Source: JAYPEY01 sp964519245
GTDB lineage: Bacteria; Verrucomicrobiota; Verrucomicrobiia; Limisphaerales; JAYPEY01
Assembly (NCBI GenBank): GCA_964519245.1
Contig: CAZFLK010000004.1
Coordinates: forward strand, 1-64,000
Length of the DNA: 64,000 nt
Direction of reading: 5' to 3'
Below the pieces are notes generated by a model. That model made no database searches. It saw only the letters and a list, made by a program, of their open reading frames with translations, and was not told the origin of the DNA. Of this stretch, positions 8,018-16,604 are shown in pieces. Position 1 is the first letter of the stretch; each line of letters begins with the position of its first letter. The position numbers were made by a program, and so were the translations under genes.

Positions 8018-9587
8018 CCGCCATCAGGATTCCCGCTTCCACCAGGAACTCGCCCGCAGCTTCTTCGAAGAGGTCGGCGACGCGTTGTTCGTCTTCGCGC
8101 CGCAAACGCTTCGGGTCGTGGACGCCAATCCCGCAGCGCAGCGCCTGACCGGCCGACGTCGTCAGGAGTTGCTGCAGATGCAGCTCTCAGACCTGTTCTC
8201 CACCCAACTGGAAACGAGCCAGCAGAGCCTGAAGAACGCCATCCAGGTCACTCAAGTCTTCCAGTCCCTCGAAGAATACAAGCTGTCTCGGAAGGAAGGC
8301 TCCCCGTTGGAGGTCAACTTGACCGTCACCCGAATCCACGTCCTGCCTGAACCATTGGGCTTGGTCGTGGCGCGCGACATCAGCCACCGCAAACGCAACG
8401 AACAAACCCGCCGCAGGCTCGAGGACAAACTCCATCGTTCGGAACGACTTGAATCCATCGGCAAAATGGCCGACGGCATCGCGCATGACTTCCGCAATCT
8501 CATCACCCCCATCCAGGCCTTCGCCCGGCTTGCCATGGAGGAGTTGGAGGAGCAACACCCCGTCCAGGAATACCTGAACCACATCGTCGAACACACCCAA
8601 CTCGCCCGCGAACTGACCGCGCAGATCCTCACGCTGAACAACCGGGGCGCCCAACGCCGCGACCGGGAATCCCTGACCAGCCTGATCGAGGACGTCCTCA
8701 TCATCGCCCGCCAATCCGTCCCGCCGAACGTCCGCGTCGAAATGGACCTGCCTGAGGGTCCCGCGACCGTCAGCGCCGATGCCACCCAACTGAAACAGGT
8801 GGTCATCAACCTGTTCAACAACGCCGTCCAAGCCCTCGACCAGAGGGACGGGGTCGTATCGGTCCGGTTGACGCGGGTCAGCGCCGACGACCCGTTCATC
8901 CGCTCGCGGGGCGGCCTGAACGAGTCGGACCACTTCAAACTCACCGTGCAGGACAACGGCCCCGGAATCAGCGGCGATCGGGCCGCCAGAATTTTCGAGC
9001 CATTCTACACGACCAAGACCGGCGGCAAGGGCAGCGGCATCGGCCTGGCGGTAGTGCAGAATATCGTGCTCGGTCACGGCGGTGAGATTTCAGTTGAAAG
9101 TGAACCGGGCCGGGGCGCGACCTTCAGTGTCTACCTGCCCTGCGCCGGGGAAGCCGACAGCGCGCCCGCCAGCCCTTCCGCCCCGAGCCTCAAAACCGAA
9201 ACCGACAACTCCCGAGGCAATGTCCTGTTGATCGACGACGACGAAAGCATCGTGAAGCTGGGCGAGAAAATCCTGCGCCGGGCAGGATTCGAGGTGGCGT
9301 CCCACACCCGTGGGGAAAGCGCCCTTGATGCCTTTCGAGCGTCCCCCGACGCGTTCGACCTGATCATCACGGATATGATGATGCCGGATATCAAGGGTGA
9401 TGATCTGGCGCGCGCAATCCACTCGAAACGCCCCACCATGCCCATCATTCTGGTCTCGGGCTTCAGCGGCAAGGTCACCGGTGAGAACTGCAGGGACTAC
9501 GGTTTCAGCCAACTCATCGAGAAACCCATGGAGCCCGCCCAACTCGTCGAAGCCGCCAGAAGGGTCCTTGCCGACCAGATTCCCTGA
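8007..9587 (+). CDS. PAS-domain hybrid histidine kinase with C-terminal receiver
   Basis: A 526-residue soluble sensor. Order: a PAS domain (about 15-135, 'VGDALFVFAPQTLRVVDANPA'), an H-box 'MADGIAHDFRNLITPI' with the phospho-acceptor H160, then the ATPase domain with N box 'VVINLFNNAVQAL', 'DNGPGIS' and 'GKGSGIGLAVV'. A receiver domain follows ('VLLIDDDES', phospho-acceptor D456 in 'LIITDMMMPDIKG', 'EKPM'). No transmembrane segment is visible. The H-box with HDFRN and a terminal receiver is typical of NtrB-like hybrid kinases. The gene overlaps the Ser/Thr kinase stop by 11 bases, so the two are probably translated together and may share a signalling pathway; no output regulator is adjacent. 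Confidence 0.93.
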   Translation: MESSRHQDSRFHQELARSFFEEVGDALFVFAPQTLRVVDANPAAQRLTGRRRQELLQMQLSDLFSTQLETSQQSLKNAIQVTQVFQSLEEYKLSRKEGSPLEVNLTVTRIHVLPEPLGLVVARDISHRKRNEQTRRRLEDKLHRSERLESIGKMADGIAHDFRNLITPIQAFARLAMEELEEQHPVQEYLNHIVEHTQLARELTAQILTLNNRGAQRRDRESLTSLIEDVLIIARQSVPPNVRVEMDLPEGPATVSADATQLKQVVINLFNNAVQALDQRDGVVSVRLTRVSADDPFIRSRGGLNESDHFKLTVQDNGPGISGDRAARIFEPFYTTKTGGKGSGIGLAVVQNIVLGHGGEISVESEPGRGATFSVYLPCAGEADSAPASPSAPSLKTETDNSRGNVLLIDDDESIVKLGEKILRRAGFEVASHTRGESALDAFRASPDAFDLIITDMMMPDIKGDDLARAIHSKRPTMPIILVSGFSGKVTGENCRDYGFSQLIEKPMEPAQLVEAARRVLADQIP

Positions 9588-9782
9588 AACCCGACGCCCC
9601 GGACAGCCAATTTCAGACCGGTCCCAAGCAAAATCCGTGCCCCCATCTGAGGGCCCATTTCGTTCTATTCTCTGAATAGCGTCGCTCCGGAATTCGTTCT
9701 TGCCTGCAATCCCGACGTAACCAACGCGTTCGCCTGGGCGTCAAGATGACGCGACACCTTGAATTGCAACAAACCTGAAGAC

Positions 9783-11174
9783 ATGAATATCAATCAGCAT
9801 CGCCCCCAGGCCGCGGACTTCTTCCAAACCCGCCGGCAGTTCTTGAACCGTTTTGGCATGGGCTTCGGAGCCCTCGGCATGGCGACGCTCATGCGTCCGG
9901 AGGCGGCCAATGCCGCAGCCACCTCCCCCTTGGCGCCCCGCAATCCGCATTTCCCCGCGAAGGCGGAACACGTCATCCACGTCTTCGCCCAGGGCGGACC
10001 ATCGCATCTGGACACCTGGGACCCCAAACCCGGCATGAAGAAGTATGCCGGCAAGGAGGTCAAAGAAATCGGCGGCGTGCCATTGCCGACCCCCTTCGAA
10101 TTCAAACCCGCCGGCCGATCCGGCGTCGAGGTTTGCGAACTGTTTCCCCACATCGGCAAGCACATCGACGACATTGCGGTCATTCGCTCCATGCACACCG
10201 ACGTGCCGGCCCACGAATTCGCAACCCTGATGATGAACACCGGCTCCGGCCGCATCGTGAAACCCTCCATGGGCTCCTGGGCCCTCTACGGGCTGGGCAC
10301 CGAGAACCAGAATCTCCCGGGATTCGTCTCGCTCGGCCGCGCCGGAGTCGGCGGCTCCGCCAACTTCCGCTCCGCCTTCCTGCCGGGGGCCTTCCAAGGC
10401 ACGCCGGTCAGCAATGTCTCGGCGCGCATCGACGACATCATCCAGAACATCCGCAACTACTACTCCTCACAGAAGGAACAACGGGCCCAACTCGACCTCG
10501 TTCAAAAACTCAACGAGCAGCACAACGAGCAGCTCAAACAGGAAGCGGAACTCGAAGCCCGGATCCACTCCTTTGAACTCGCCTTCCAGATGCAGACCGA
10601 GGCCGCCGAAGCCTTCAACCTCGGCAAGGAACCGGCCAAGATGCGGGAACTTTACGGCGAGACGAATGTCGGCCGCCAGATGCTCGCCGCCCGCCGCCTG
10701 GTCGAACGCGGCGTGCGCTTCGTCCAGGTCTGGGCCAACGGTTGGGATCATCACACCAGCTTGGAGCGCAATATCAAGCAGCGCGCCGCCGACGTCGACC
10801 AACCGCTGGGCGCCCTGCTCACCGACCTGAAGCAACGCGGCCTTCTCGAGAAGACCTTGATCGTCTGGGGCGGTGAATTCGGACGGACCCCCCGCCATGA
10901 CCGCAACGGCCGCGGCGAACCGGGCCGCGACCACCACAGCCGCAGCTTCGTCTCCTGGATGGCCGGCGGCGGCGTCAAGGGCGGCCAGGCTCACGGAGCC
11001 AGCGACGAATTCGGCTACAACGCCGTCGAAAACAAGGTCCACGTGCACGACCTGCACGCAACCATCCTCAAGTTGCTCGGTTTCGATCACGAGAAACTCA
11101 CCTATCGCTACAACGGCCGCGACTTCCGCCTCACCGATGTCTACGGCAGCGTGGTCAACGAACTGATCGCCTGA
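9783..11174 (+). CDS. DUF1501-family exported protein (Tat signal)
   Basis: A 463-residue protein. The N-terminus 'TRRQFLNRFGMGFGALGM' is a twin-arginine signal, so it is likely folded in the cytoplasm and exported. DUF1501 proteins have an alkaline-phosphatase/sulfatase-like fold. Visible family blocks are 'HVFAQGGPSHLDTWDPKP' (near residue 70) and 'WGGEFGRTPRHDRNGRGEPG' with the 'DHH' that follows. The biochemical function of the family is unsettled. It is normally encoded next to DUF1549/DUF1553 cytochrome-like proteins, as here, where the partner starts 78 bases downstream. The ATG at 9783 (MNINQH) was preferred to one eight codons upstream because it sits closer to the Tat signal. The 195 bases upstream hold no gene and no promoter I could defend. 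Confidence 0.93.
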   Translation: MNINQHRPQAADFFQTRRQFLNRFGMGFGALGMATLMRPEAANAAATSPLAPRNPHFPAKAEHVIHVFAQGGPSHLDTWDPKPGMKKYAGKEVKEIGGVPLPTPFEFKPAGRSGVEVCELFPHIGKHIDDIAVIRSMHTDVPAHEFATLMMNTGSGRIVKPSMGSWALYGLGTENQNLPGFVSLGRAGVGGSANFRSAFLPGAFQGTPVSNVSARIDDIIQNIRNYYSSQKEQRAQLDLVQKLNEQHNEQLKQEAELEARIHSFELAFQMQTEAAEAFNLGKEPAKMRELYGETNVGRQMLAARRLVERGVRFVQVWANGWDHHTSLERNIKQRAADVDQPLGALLTDLKQRGLLEKTLIVWGGEFGRTPRHDRNGRGEPGRDHHSRSFVSWMAGGGVKGGQAHGASDEFGYNAVENKVHVHDLHATILKLLGFDHEKLTYRYNGRDFRLTDVYGSVVNELIA

Positions 11175-11251
11175 ACGCCCCTTTGCCACCCCGCGACGGC
11201 CCGCCCATGCCGGGCCGTCGCAGAATGATCCAGCATCAACGCCTCACCCCC

Positions 11252-14200
11252 ATGAAATCCATCCTCGGCAGAACGCTGCTCGCCTCCTGCCTGCTTTTCG
11301 CCTTCGCCAGCGGCGCGGAAGAAAAGAAGGTCAAGTTCTCCAACAAACAGCTCGATTTCTTCGAGAAGAACATCCGCCCCGTTCTCGCGGAGAAATGCTA
11401 CAGCTGCCACCATCCGGATGAGAAGGTGAAGGGCGGCCTCGCCGTGCACACGCGCGACGCCATCCTGACCGGCGGCGACAGCGGCCCCTCGATCATCCCC
11501 GGCAACCCCGCCAAGAGCGTCTTCATCAAGGCCATCGTCTACGAGGACGAAGACCTTCAAATGCCCCCCAAGGAGCGTTTGACCGACGCCGAGATCAACC
11601 ATTTCCGGCAATGGGTTCGCATGGGCGCGCCCGATCCGCGCACCGCCACGGGCGGCGAGGCAAAGAAAATGGGCGTCATCGACCTCGAGGAGGCCCGGAA
11701 CCACTGGGCGTTCCAACCCGTTTCCAAACCCGCCCCCCCCAAGGTGGGGACGTCGGACTTCATCGCCAATGACATCGATCGCTTCGTGGCCGCACGACAC
11801 AAGGACAAGGATCTCAAGCCGAACGGCCAAGCGGACAAGCGCACCCTGATTCGACGCGCGACCTACGACCTCACCGGCCTGCCGCCCACGCCGGAGGAAG
11901 TGAAGCAATTCCTCAACGACAATTCCGAGGACGCCTTTGAACGCGTGATCGACCGGCTGCAGAAATCGCCTCACTATGGCGAGCGTTGGGGACGACACTG
12001 GCTGGATGTCGCCCGTTATGCCGACACCTCCGGCGACCGCGCCAATCGCGGCGAGAATCGTTACCCCTTCGCCTGGACCTACCGCGACTATGTGATCGAC
12101 GCCTTCAACAACGACACGCCTTTCAACCAGTTCATCAAGGAACAACTGGCCGCCGACCATCTCTTGGAGGACGACGCCAAAGACCGAAGCAAACTTGCGG
12201 CCCTGGGATTCCTGACCGTCGGCAAGCGTTTTCAGGGCAACGCCCTCGAAATCATTGACGACCGTATCGACGTCGTGACCCAGGGTTTCCTCGGCCTGAC
12301 AGCCGCCTGCGCGCGCTGCCATGACCACAAGTTCGACCCGATTCCGACCGGCGACTACTACTCCCTGCACGGCATCTTCTCCAGCAGCGAGGAACCGGAC
12401 TCCCTGCCCTACCTCAAGGAACCCAAGCGCACCCCTGAGTTTGTCGAGTTTGAGAAGCAACTCGCCAAACTGGAAGCCGAGTACGACGCGATCCGCCCCA
12501 ATTTGATCGAGGAAGCCCTGGAGGAGTTCCGCGCGAAGACAGGCGAGTATCTGCTGGCCTCTCATCAGGCGCTTCGGGAGAAGAACTTCGCCAAGGCGCG
12601 GGCCATCTACACCAAGCGCAAACTCAATGTCCCCACGGCCACCTATTTCACGTCCGGCATGAAGAAGATGAAGGAGGATCATCCCGTCCTCGGACCCTGG
12701 GCGCGCTATTCCAACCTGCCCGATGACGCCTTCGACAAACAGGTCAACAAGATCACAAACCAGGTCAAGCGTGACGAATCGGTGAACCCCATCGTCCGCC
12801 AGGCTCTCAGCGAGGGCCACCCCACCTCCATGGCTCAGGTCGCCCGCGTCTACGGCCGGATGTTCTCGGACATCCACGACCAATGGAACCAACTCAACAA
12901 AACGGGCAAGGCCGCAAAGTCGGGCTTCCCGGACCGCGATCGCGAGGAAATCCGACGACTCATCTATTCCGAAAAATCCCCCATCCATCCCACCCGACGC
13001 GAGCTCAACCGCATCGTGAACAACAACACCGTGCGCCGCGAGCAACGCAAACTCTTCCCCAAGATCTTCAAGCTCAAGACCGAACACCCCGGCTCCCCCG
13101 CGCGAGCCATGGCGCTGCAGGATACCCGCAAGCCGCGCAATTCACGCATTCTCATCCGCGGCGAAGCGCGCCGCTATGGCGACGAAGTTCCCCGCCGATT
13201 CCTGGAGATTCTCTCCGACGGGGAACGCAACGAGTATTCCAACGGCAGCGGCCGACTCGAACTCGCCGAGGACATCGCTCATCCCGACAACCCGCTCACG
13301 CCCCGCGTCATCGTCAACCGCGTCTGGGCCTGGCATTTCGGGACCGGCCTCGTCGACTCCATCAGCGACTTCGGCCTGCGCGCGGACAAGCCCGTCCACC
13401 TCGACCTGCTGGACCACCTCACCACCTGGTTCAAGGACAACGGCTGGTCCATCAAGAAGCTCAACAAATACATCATGCTCTCCTCCGTCTACCGGCTGGC
13501 GACCGAGGACGACGGCCGCTACGGCGAAATCGACCCGGCCAATGAATACCTCTGGAAATTCAACCTGCGTCGCCTCGACTTCGAATCCCTGCGCGACACG
13601 CTTCTCACCTGGGGCGGCAACATCGATTTCGACGCGGGCGGACAGCCGGTCGAGATCACAGCCGAAGATTACCCCGTCCGCCGGACCGTCTACGCCAAAA
13701 TCGACCGCGAGGCCCTGCCGGAGCTGTTCAGCACCTTCGACTTTGCCAATCCGGACATGAGCTCCAGCAAGCGAGCCAAGACCACCGTGCCGCAACAAGC
13801 CTTGTTCATGATGAACAGCCCCTTTGTCATCGAGCAGGCCAAGAAGATGATCGAACGATCGGATATCGCCATCCTCCACGACAAGGAGGAGCGCATCCGC
13901 TACCTCTACCAACTGGTCTACCAGCGCGATCCCTCCAACGCCGAACTCAACTCGGCCTGGGACTTTCTGGCGGCGCAGGAGAAGGAGGCCATTCAATCAC
14001 AGGAACCAGAGGTCTGGAGCTACGGCTACGGAACCTTTGACGCCAAGAACAAGCGCGTGCGCTTCCAGCCCCTCCGACGTTTCGAGGTCGATCGCTGGCA
14101 GGTCACCGGACGCTTCCCCGACAACCGCGCCGGACGCGCCTCGCTCACCGCCGACGGCGGCCATGCGCCCAAGGCCAAGAACTATGCGATCATCCGACGC

Positions 14201-14587
14201 TGGACCGCCCCCGCCGATGGGACCTACCGGATCGAGGGACGGCTCTCTCACCAGGCCGAGGAGGGCGACGGCGTCCGCGGCGCCATGGTCGCCCGCCGAC
14301 AAGGCGTGCTGGGCGACTGGAAGCTCGACAACGACTTCGCCATGACCCAGGCCCCGGCGCTGGAGCTGAAGCAGGGCGAAACCATCGACTTCCTGGTGTT
14401 CAGCAACGGAACGGACAAGGGTGACGCCTTCGAGTGGGCGCCTCGCGTCCTCGCGGCGGAAGGCCGCGCCTGGGACGCCAACGCCGAATTCAGCGGCCCG
14501 CGCATTCAGAACCGCGATCCGCTCACCCCCTGGCAGAAACTCGCCCAGGCCCTGTTCCTCACGAACGAGGCCATGTATCTGAATTGA
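11252..14587 (+). CDS. PSCyt1/DUF1549/DUF1553 (planctomycete cytochrome C-type) exported protein
   Basis: An 1111-residue protein with a signal peptide (first ~21 residues). A PSCyt1 domain carries a CXXCH haem site (C49, C52, H53 in 'CYSCHH'). DUF1549 follows (about 170-390) and contains a second CXXCH, 'CARCHDHKFDPIP' (C353, C356, H357). Then comes DUF1553 (about 680-910, including 'NPLTPRVIVNRVWAWHFG'). The family is abundant in Planctomycetota and Verrucomicrobiota and is always found with DUF1501; a role in redox chemistry during polysaccharide degradation has been suggested, not shown. About 170 residues (about 915-1090, 'RFEVDRWQVTGRFPDN...') interrupt the normal family end 'LAQALFLTNEAMYLN' and look like a carbohydrate-binding-type beta module. 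The ATG at 11252 is chosen because it directly precedes the signal peptide. Confidence 0.92.
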   Translation: MKSILGRTLLASCLLFAFASGAEEKKVKFSNKQLDFFEKNIRPVLAEKCYSCHHPDEKVKGGLAVHTRDAILTGGDSGPSIIPGNPAKSVFIKAIVYEDEDLQMPPKERLTDAEINHFRQWVRMGAPDPRTATGGEAKKMGVIDLEEARNHWAFQPVSKPAPPKVGTSDFIANDIDRFVAARHKDKDLKPNGQADKRTLIRRATYDLTGLPPTPEEVKQFLNDNSEDAFERVIDRLQKSPHYGERWGRHWLDVARYADTSGDRANRGENRYPFAWTYRDYVIDAFNNDTPFNQFIKEQLAADHLLEDDAKDRSKLAALGFLTVGKRFQGNALEIIDDRIDVVTQGFLGLTAACARCHDHKFDPIPTGDYYSLHGIFSSSEEPDSLPYLKEPKRTPEFVEFEKQLAKLEAEYDAIRPNLIEEALEEFRAKTGEYLLASHQALREKNFAKARAIYTKRKLNVPTATYFTSGMKKMKEDHPVLGPWARYSNLPDDAFDKQVNKITNQVKRDESVNPIVRQALSEGHPTSMAQVARVYGRMFSDIHDQWNQLNKTGKAAKSGFPDRDREEIRRLIYSEKSPIHPTRRELNRIVNNNTVRREQRKLFPKIFKLKTEHPGSPARAMALQDTRKPRNSRILIRGEARRYGDEVPRRFLEILSDGERNEYSNGSGRLELAEDIAHPDNPLTPRVIVNRVWAWHFGTGLVDSISDFGLRADKPVHLDLLDHLTTWFKDNGWSIKKLNKYIMLSSVYRLATEDDGRYGEIDPANEYLWKFNLRRLDFESLRDTLLTWGGNIDFDAGGQPVEITAEDYPVRRTVYAKIDREALPELFSTFDFANPDMSSSKRAKTTVPQQALFMMNSPFVIEQAKKMIERSDIAILHDKEERIRYLYQLVYQRDPSNAELNSAWDFLAAQEKEAIQSQEPEVWSYGYGTFDAKNKRVRFQPLRRFEVDRWQVTGRFPDNRAGRASLTADGGHAPKAKNYAIIRRWTAPADGTYRIEGRLSHQAEEGDGVRGAMVARRQGVLGDWKLDNDFAMTQAPALELKQGETIDFLVFSNGTDKGDAFEWAPRVLAAEGRAWDANAEFSGPRIQNRDPLTPWQKLAQALFLTNEAMYLN

Positions 14588-14651
14588 TGCGTGGGGCGTT
14601 GTGCGCTTCACACCCTTGCGCATCGGTCGTTGAGCGCGCATATTCGACTGG

Positions 14652-14870
14652 ATGATCGCGGAACGAATTCCAGAAATCGCCAACCTCACATCGGAGGAAA
14701 AACTGTTGCTCGCCAACGAACTATGGGCGGACGTAGAACAGCGGCAGGAAGATATTCCTTTCAACCTGGCGGTCGTCCAACTGCTGGATCAACGATCTGA
14801 AGAATTCAAGAAAGACCCGCAATCTGCGGTGACTTGGGAGGAATTCAAACGCCGGATCGGGAAGGCCTGA
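14652..14870 (+). CDS. Antitoxin, addiction-module component (RelB/YefM-like small helical protein)
   Basis: A 72-residue acidic protein ('IANLTSEEKLLLANELWADV...'). The leucine-rich helix followed by '...VTWEEFKRRI' matches short 'putative addiction module component' antitoxins. Its TGA stop overlaps the ATG of the toxin gene (TGATG at 14868-14872), the usual arrangement of type II toxin-antitoxin pairs, ensuring balanced synthesis. Such antitoxins bind and neutralise the partner and often repress the operon. The operon has 64 bases of upstream spacer after the PSD1 gene. Confidence 0.82.
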   Translation: MIAERIPEIANLTSEEKLLLANELWADVEQRQEDIPFNLAVVQLLDQRSEEFKKDPQSAVTWEEFKRRIGKA

Positions 14871-15142
14871 TGGAGATCGTTCTGCTTCAGGGGGCGCAGG
14901 CGGACTTGCTGGAAGCCTATTCCCGATGGGGCGACCGATTCTACGAAGCCGCCGACGGAGCCTTGGAGCAAATCCGTCTTTTTCCGGAGTCCGCGCCGGT
15001 TTTTCATGGCAGGTATCGACGAAAGCTTATCCTTCGATATCCGTTTGGCATCTTCTACGATGTCGGCGATTCCCGTCTGTTTGTGAAAGCGGTGTTGGAT
15101 CTTCGTCAGGATCCCGAAACAATCCTCAAACGATTGGGGTAA
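14870..15142 (+). CDS. Type II toxin, RelE/ParE superfamily
   Basis: A 90-residue protein. The pattern 'AQADLLEAYSRWGDRF', 'ALEQIRLFPESAPVF', 'YRRKLILRYPFGIFYDV', 'RLFVKAVLDLRQDPETIL' follows the RelE/ParE fold: an amphipathic helix pair, then a beta sheet with conserved R-x-x-x-h-x-x-Y/F-P-F-x-I-x-Y. RelE members cleave mRNA on the ribosome and ParE members block gyrase; this sequence lies closer to ParE, but the target cannot be settled from sequence. The start at 14870 overlaps the antitoxin stop; the frame is open to 14834 but that start lies inside the antitoxin gene. Confidence 0.85.
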   Translation: MEIVLLQGAQADLLEAYSRWGDRFYEAADGALEQIRLFPESAPVFHGRYRRKLILRYPFGIFYDVGDSRLFVKAVLDLRQDPETILKRLG

Positions 15143-15181
15143 TCCGCTGCATGCCAGCCGAAACCTGCCCCATTCTATGGC

Positions 15182-16402
15182 TTACGCCGACACGACCGCC
15201 CCACCGGCGTTGGCCACGGTCACTGAAGAACCCTCCCCATCCCCGGGCATCACAGCCTGAAGCTGCTGAATGATGGGCGGCAGCTTCGCCAGGAGGTAAT
15301 CGACGTCCTCCTCGGTGTTGTACCCGCCCAGACTGAAGCGCAACGCGCCCCGCGCCAGGGAGGGCTTCAGTCCCATCGCCGTCAGCACATGCGACGGTTC
15401 GATGGAGCCGGTCTTGCACGCCGATCCCGAGGAAGCGCAGATACCCTCCCGGTCCAACAGGAGCAACACCGCCTCCGCCTCGACGCCATGAAAACAAACA
15501 TTGCAGGTGTTCGGCAGCCGGGCGTCGTGACTGCCATTGCGACAACTGACCTTGATTTGATTGAGGATGCCCTGCTCCATCCGGTCACGCAGCTTGCGGA
15601 CCCGATGAATATCACGGGTCAGATGAAGCAACGCCATCTCCGCCGCCTTCCCGAATCCCACGATGTAGGGAACGTTGTAGGTGCCCCCGCGACGGCCGCG
15701 TTCCTGCCCGCCGCCCGTCACAAATGACTCGTACGGCGTCCGTCGCTTCACAAACAAGGCCCCGACCCCCTTGGGCGCGTTGAGCTTGTGTCCTGAAATC
15801 GAGAGCATGTCGACCTCGCTCAACTTGACGTCCACATCCACCTTCCCGGCGGCCTGCACCGCATCCGTGTGAAACGGAACGCCCTTCGACCGGCAGATCG
15901 CCGCCGCCTCGTGAATGGGAAACAAGACGCCCGTCTCATTGTTGGCCCACATCATCGACACAATCGCCGTATCCGGCCGGATCGCCAGCTCAAGCAGATG
16001 CAGGTCGATCGACCCGTCCGGCTCGACCGGCAGATAAGTCACCTCAAATCCCCGCTTCTCCAGTTGCGCCCCGTATGCAATGTTCGCCGCATGCTCCACT
16101 TTCGTCGTGATCACGTGCCGCTTCTCGGGCTGCGTCGCCAAGGCCGCATGAATCGCCGAATTGTTGCTCTCCGTTCCGCAACTCGTGAAAATGATCTCCT
16201 GCGGCTCCGCGTTGATCAGGGCCGCCACCTGCTCCCGGGCACGGTCCAGGTCCTTCTGCAACCGATTCCCGAAACCATACGCCGCCGAGGGATTGCCCCA
16301 GTTCTCCGTGAAATAGGGCGTCATCGACTCAACCACTTCCGGCGCAACCCGCGTCGTGGCGTTATTGTCGAGATAGCAGATCTTTTTTCCGTCTTCACTC
16401 AT
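15182..16402 (-). CDS. Cysteine desulfurase (NifS/IscS family)
   Basis: A 406-residue PLP enzyme that removes sulfur from cysteine as an enzyme persulfide for Fe-S cluster and thio-cofactor synthesis. 'YLDNNATT' opens the family; 'SGHKLNAPKGVGALF' holds the PLP lysine K206; the mobile loop 'SSGSACKTGSIEPSHVL' carries the persulfide cysteine C329. The 'NNAT' start and the short loop fit group I NifS/IscS. The start at 16402 gives the family N-terminus; the frame continues open to 16492 with unrelated residues. It is divergent from the cysI operon, 202 bases away, linking cysteine production to sulfur delivery. No iscU, iscA or iscR neighbour is present. Confidence 0.93.
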   Translation of the reverse strand: MSEDGKKICYLDNNATTRVAPEVVESMTPYFTENWGNPSAAYGFGNRLQKDLDRAREQVAALINAEPQEIIFTSCGTESNNSAIHAALATQPEKRHVITTKVEHAANIAYGAQLEKRGFEVTYLPVEPDGSIDLHLLELAIRPDTAIVSMMWANNETGVLFPIHEAAAICRSKGVPFHTDAVQAAGKVDVDVKLSEVDMLSISGHKLNAPKGVGALFVKRRTPYESFVTGGGQERGRRGGTYNVPYIVGFGKAAEMALLHLTRDIHRVRKLRDRMEQGILNQIKVSCRNGSHDARLPNTCNVCFHGVEAEAVLLLLDREGICASSGSACKTGSIEPSHVLTAMGLKPSLARGALRFSLGGYNTEEDVDYLLAKLPPIIQQLQAVMPGDGEGSSVTVANAGGAVVSA

Positions 16403-16543
16403 GAATCGTTCACTCTCCCTCGGCCAACACGTCGTAGCCCGCAAGCAAGATCGACAATTTAAGCTTTCATCCACGTCGCTGGTAAAGGACATTCTCCAGC
16501 TTGATCGACGCTGAAAACGCGTGGATTTTCCGCAAAATTCCCA

Positions 16544-16572
16544 TTGACCGGACCAGAAAACTTATTTACATA
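16544..16572 (+). promoter_or_regulatory. Candidate sigma-70-type promoter for the cys operon
   Basis: TTGACC (16544-16549) and TACATA (16567-16572) are 17 bases apart, close to the consensus -35 and -10 boxes. They lie in an A/T-rich stretch that stands out in this GC-rich sequence. Transcription would begin near 16579 and leave a leader of roughly 25 bases before the cysI ATG. Confidence 0.55.
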
Positions 16573-16578
16573 ATCATC

Positions 16579-16595
16579 ATTAGCAACAAACTAAT
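16579..16595. promoter_or_regulatory. Candidate operator dyad at the cysI start site
   Basis: ATTAG (16579-16583), seven bases, CTAAT (16591-16595) form an exact dyad overlapping the predicted start of transcription and ending nine bases before the cysI ATG. The position is right for a repressor of sulfur assimilation genes. The regulator is not in the window and short A/T dyads occur by chance, so this is tentative. Confidence 0.3.
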
Positions 16596-16604
16596 AATTA
16601 AATC

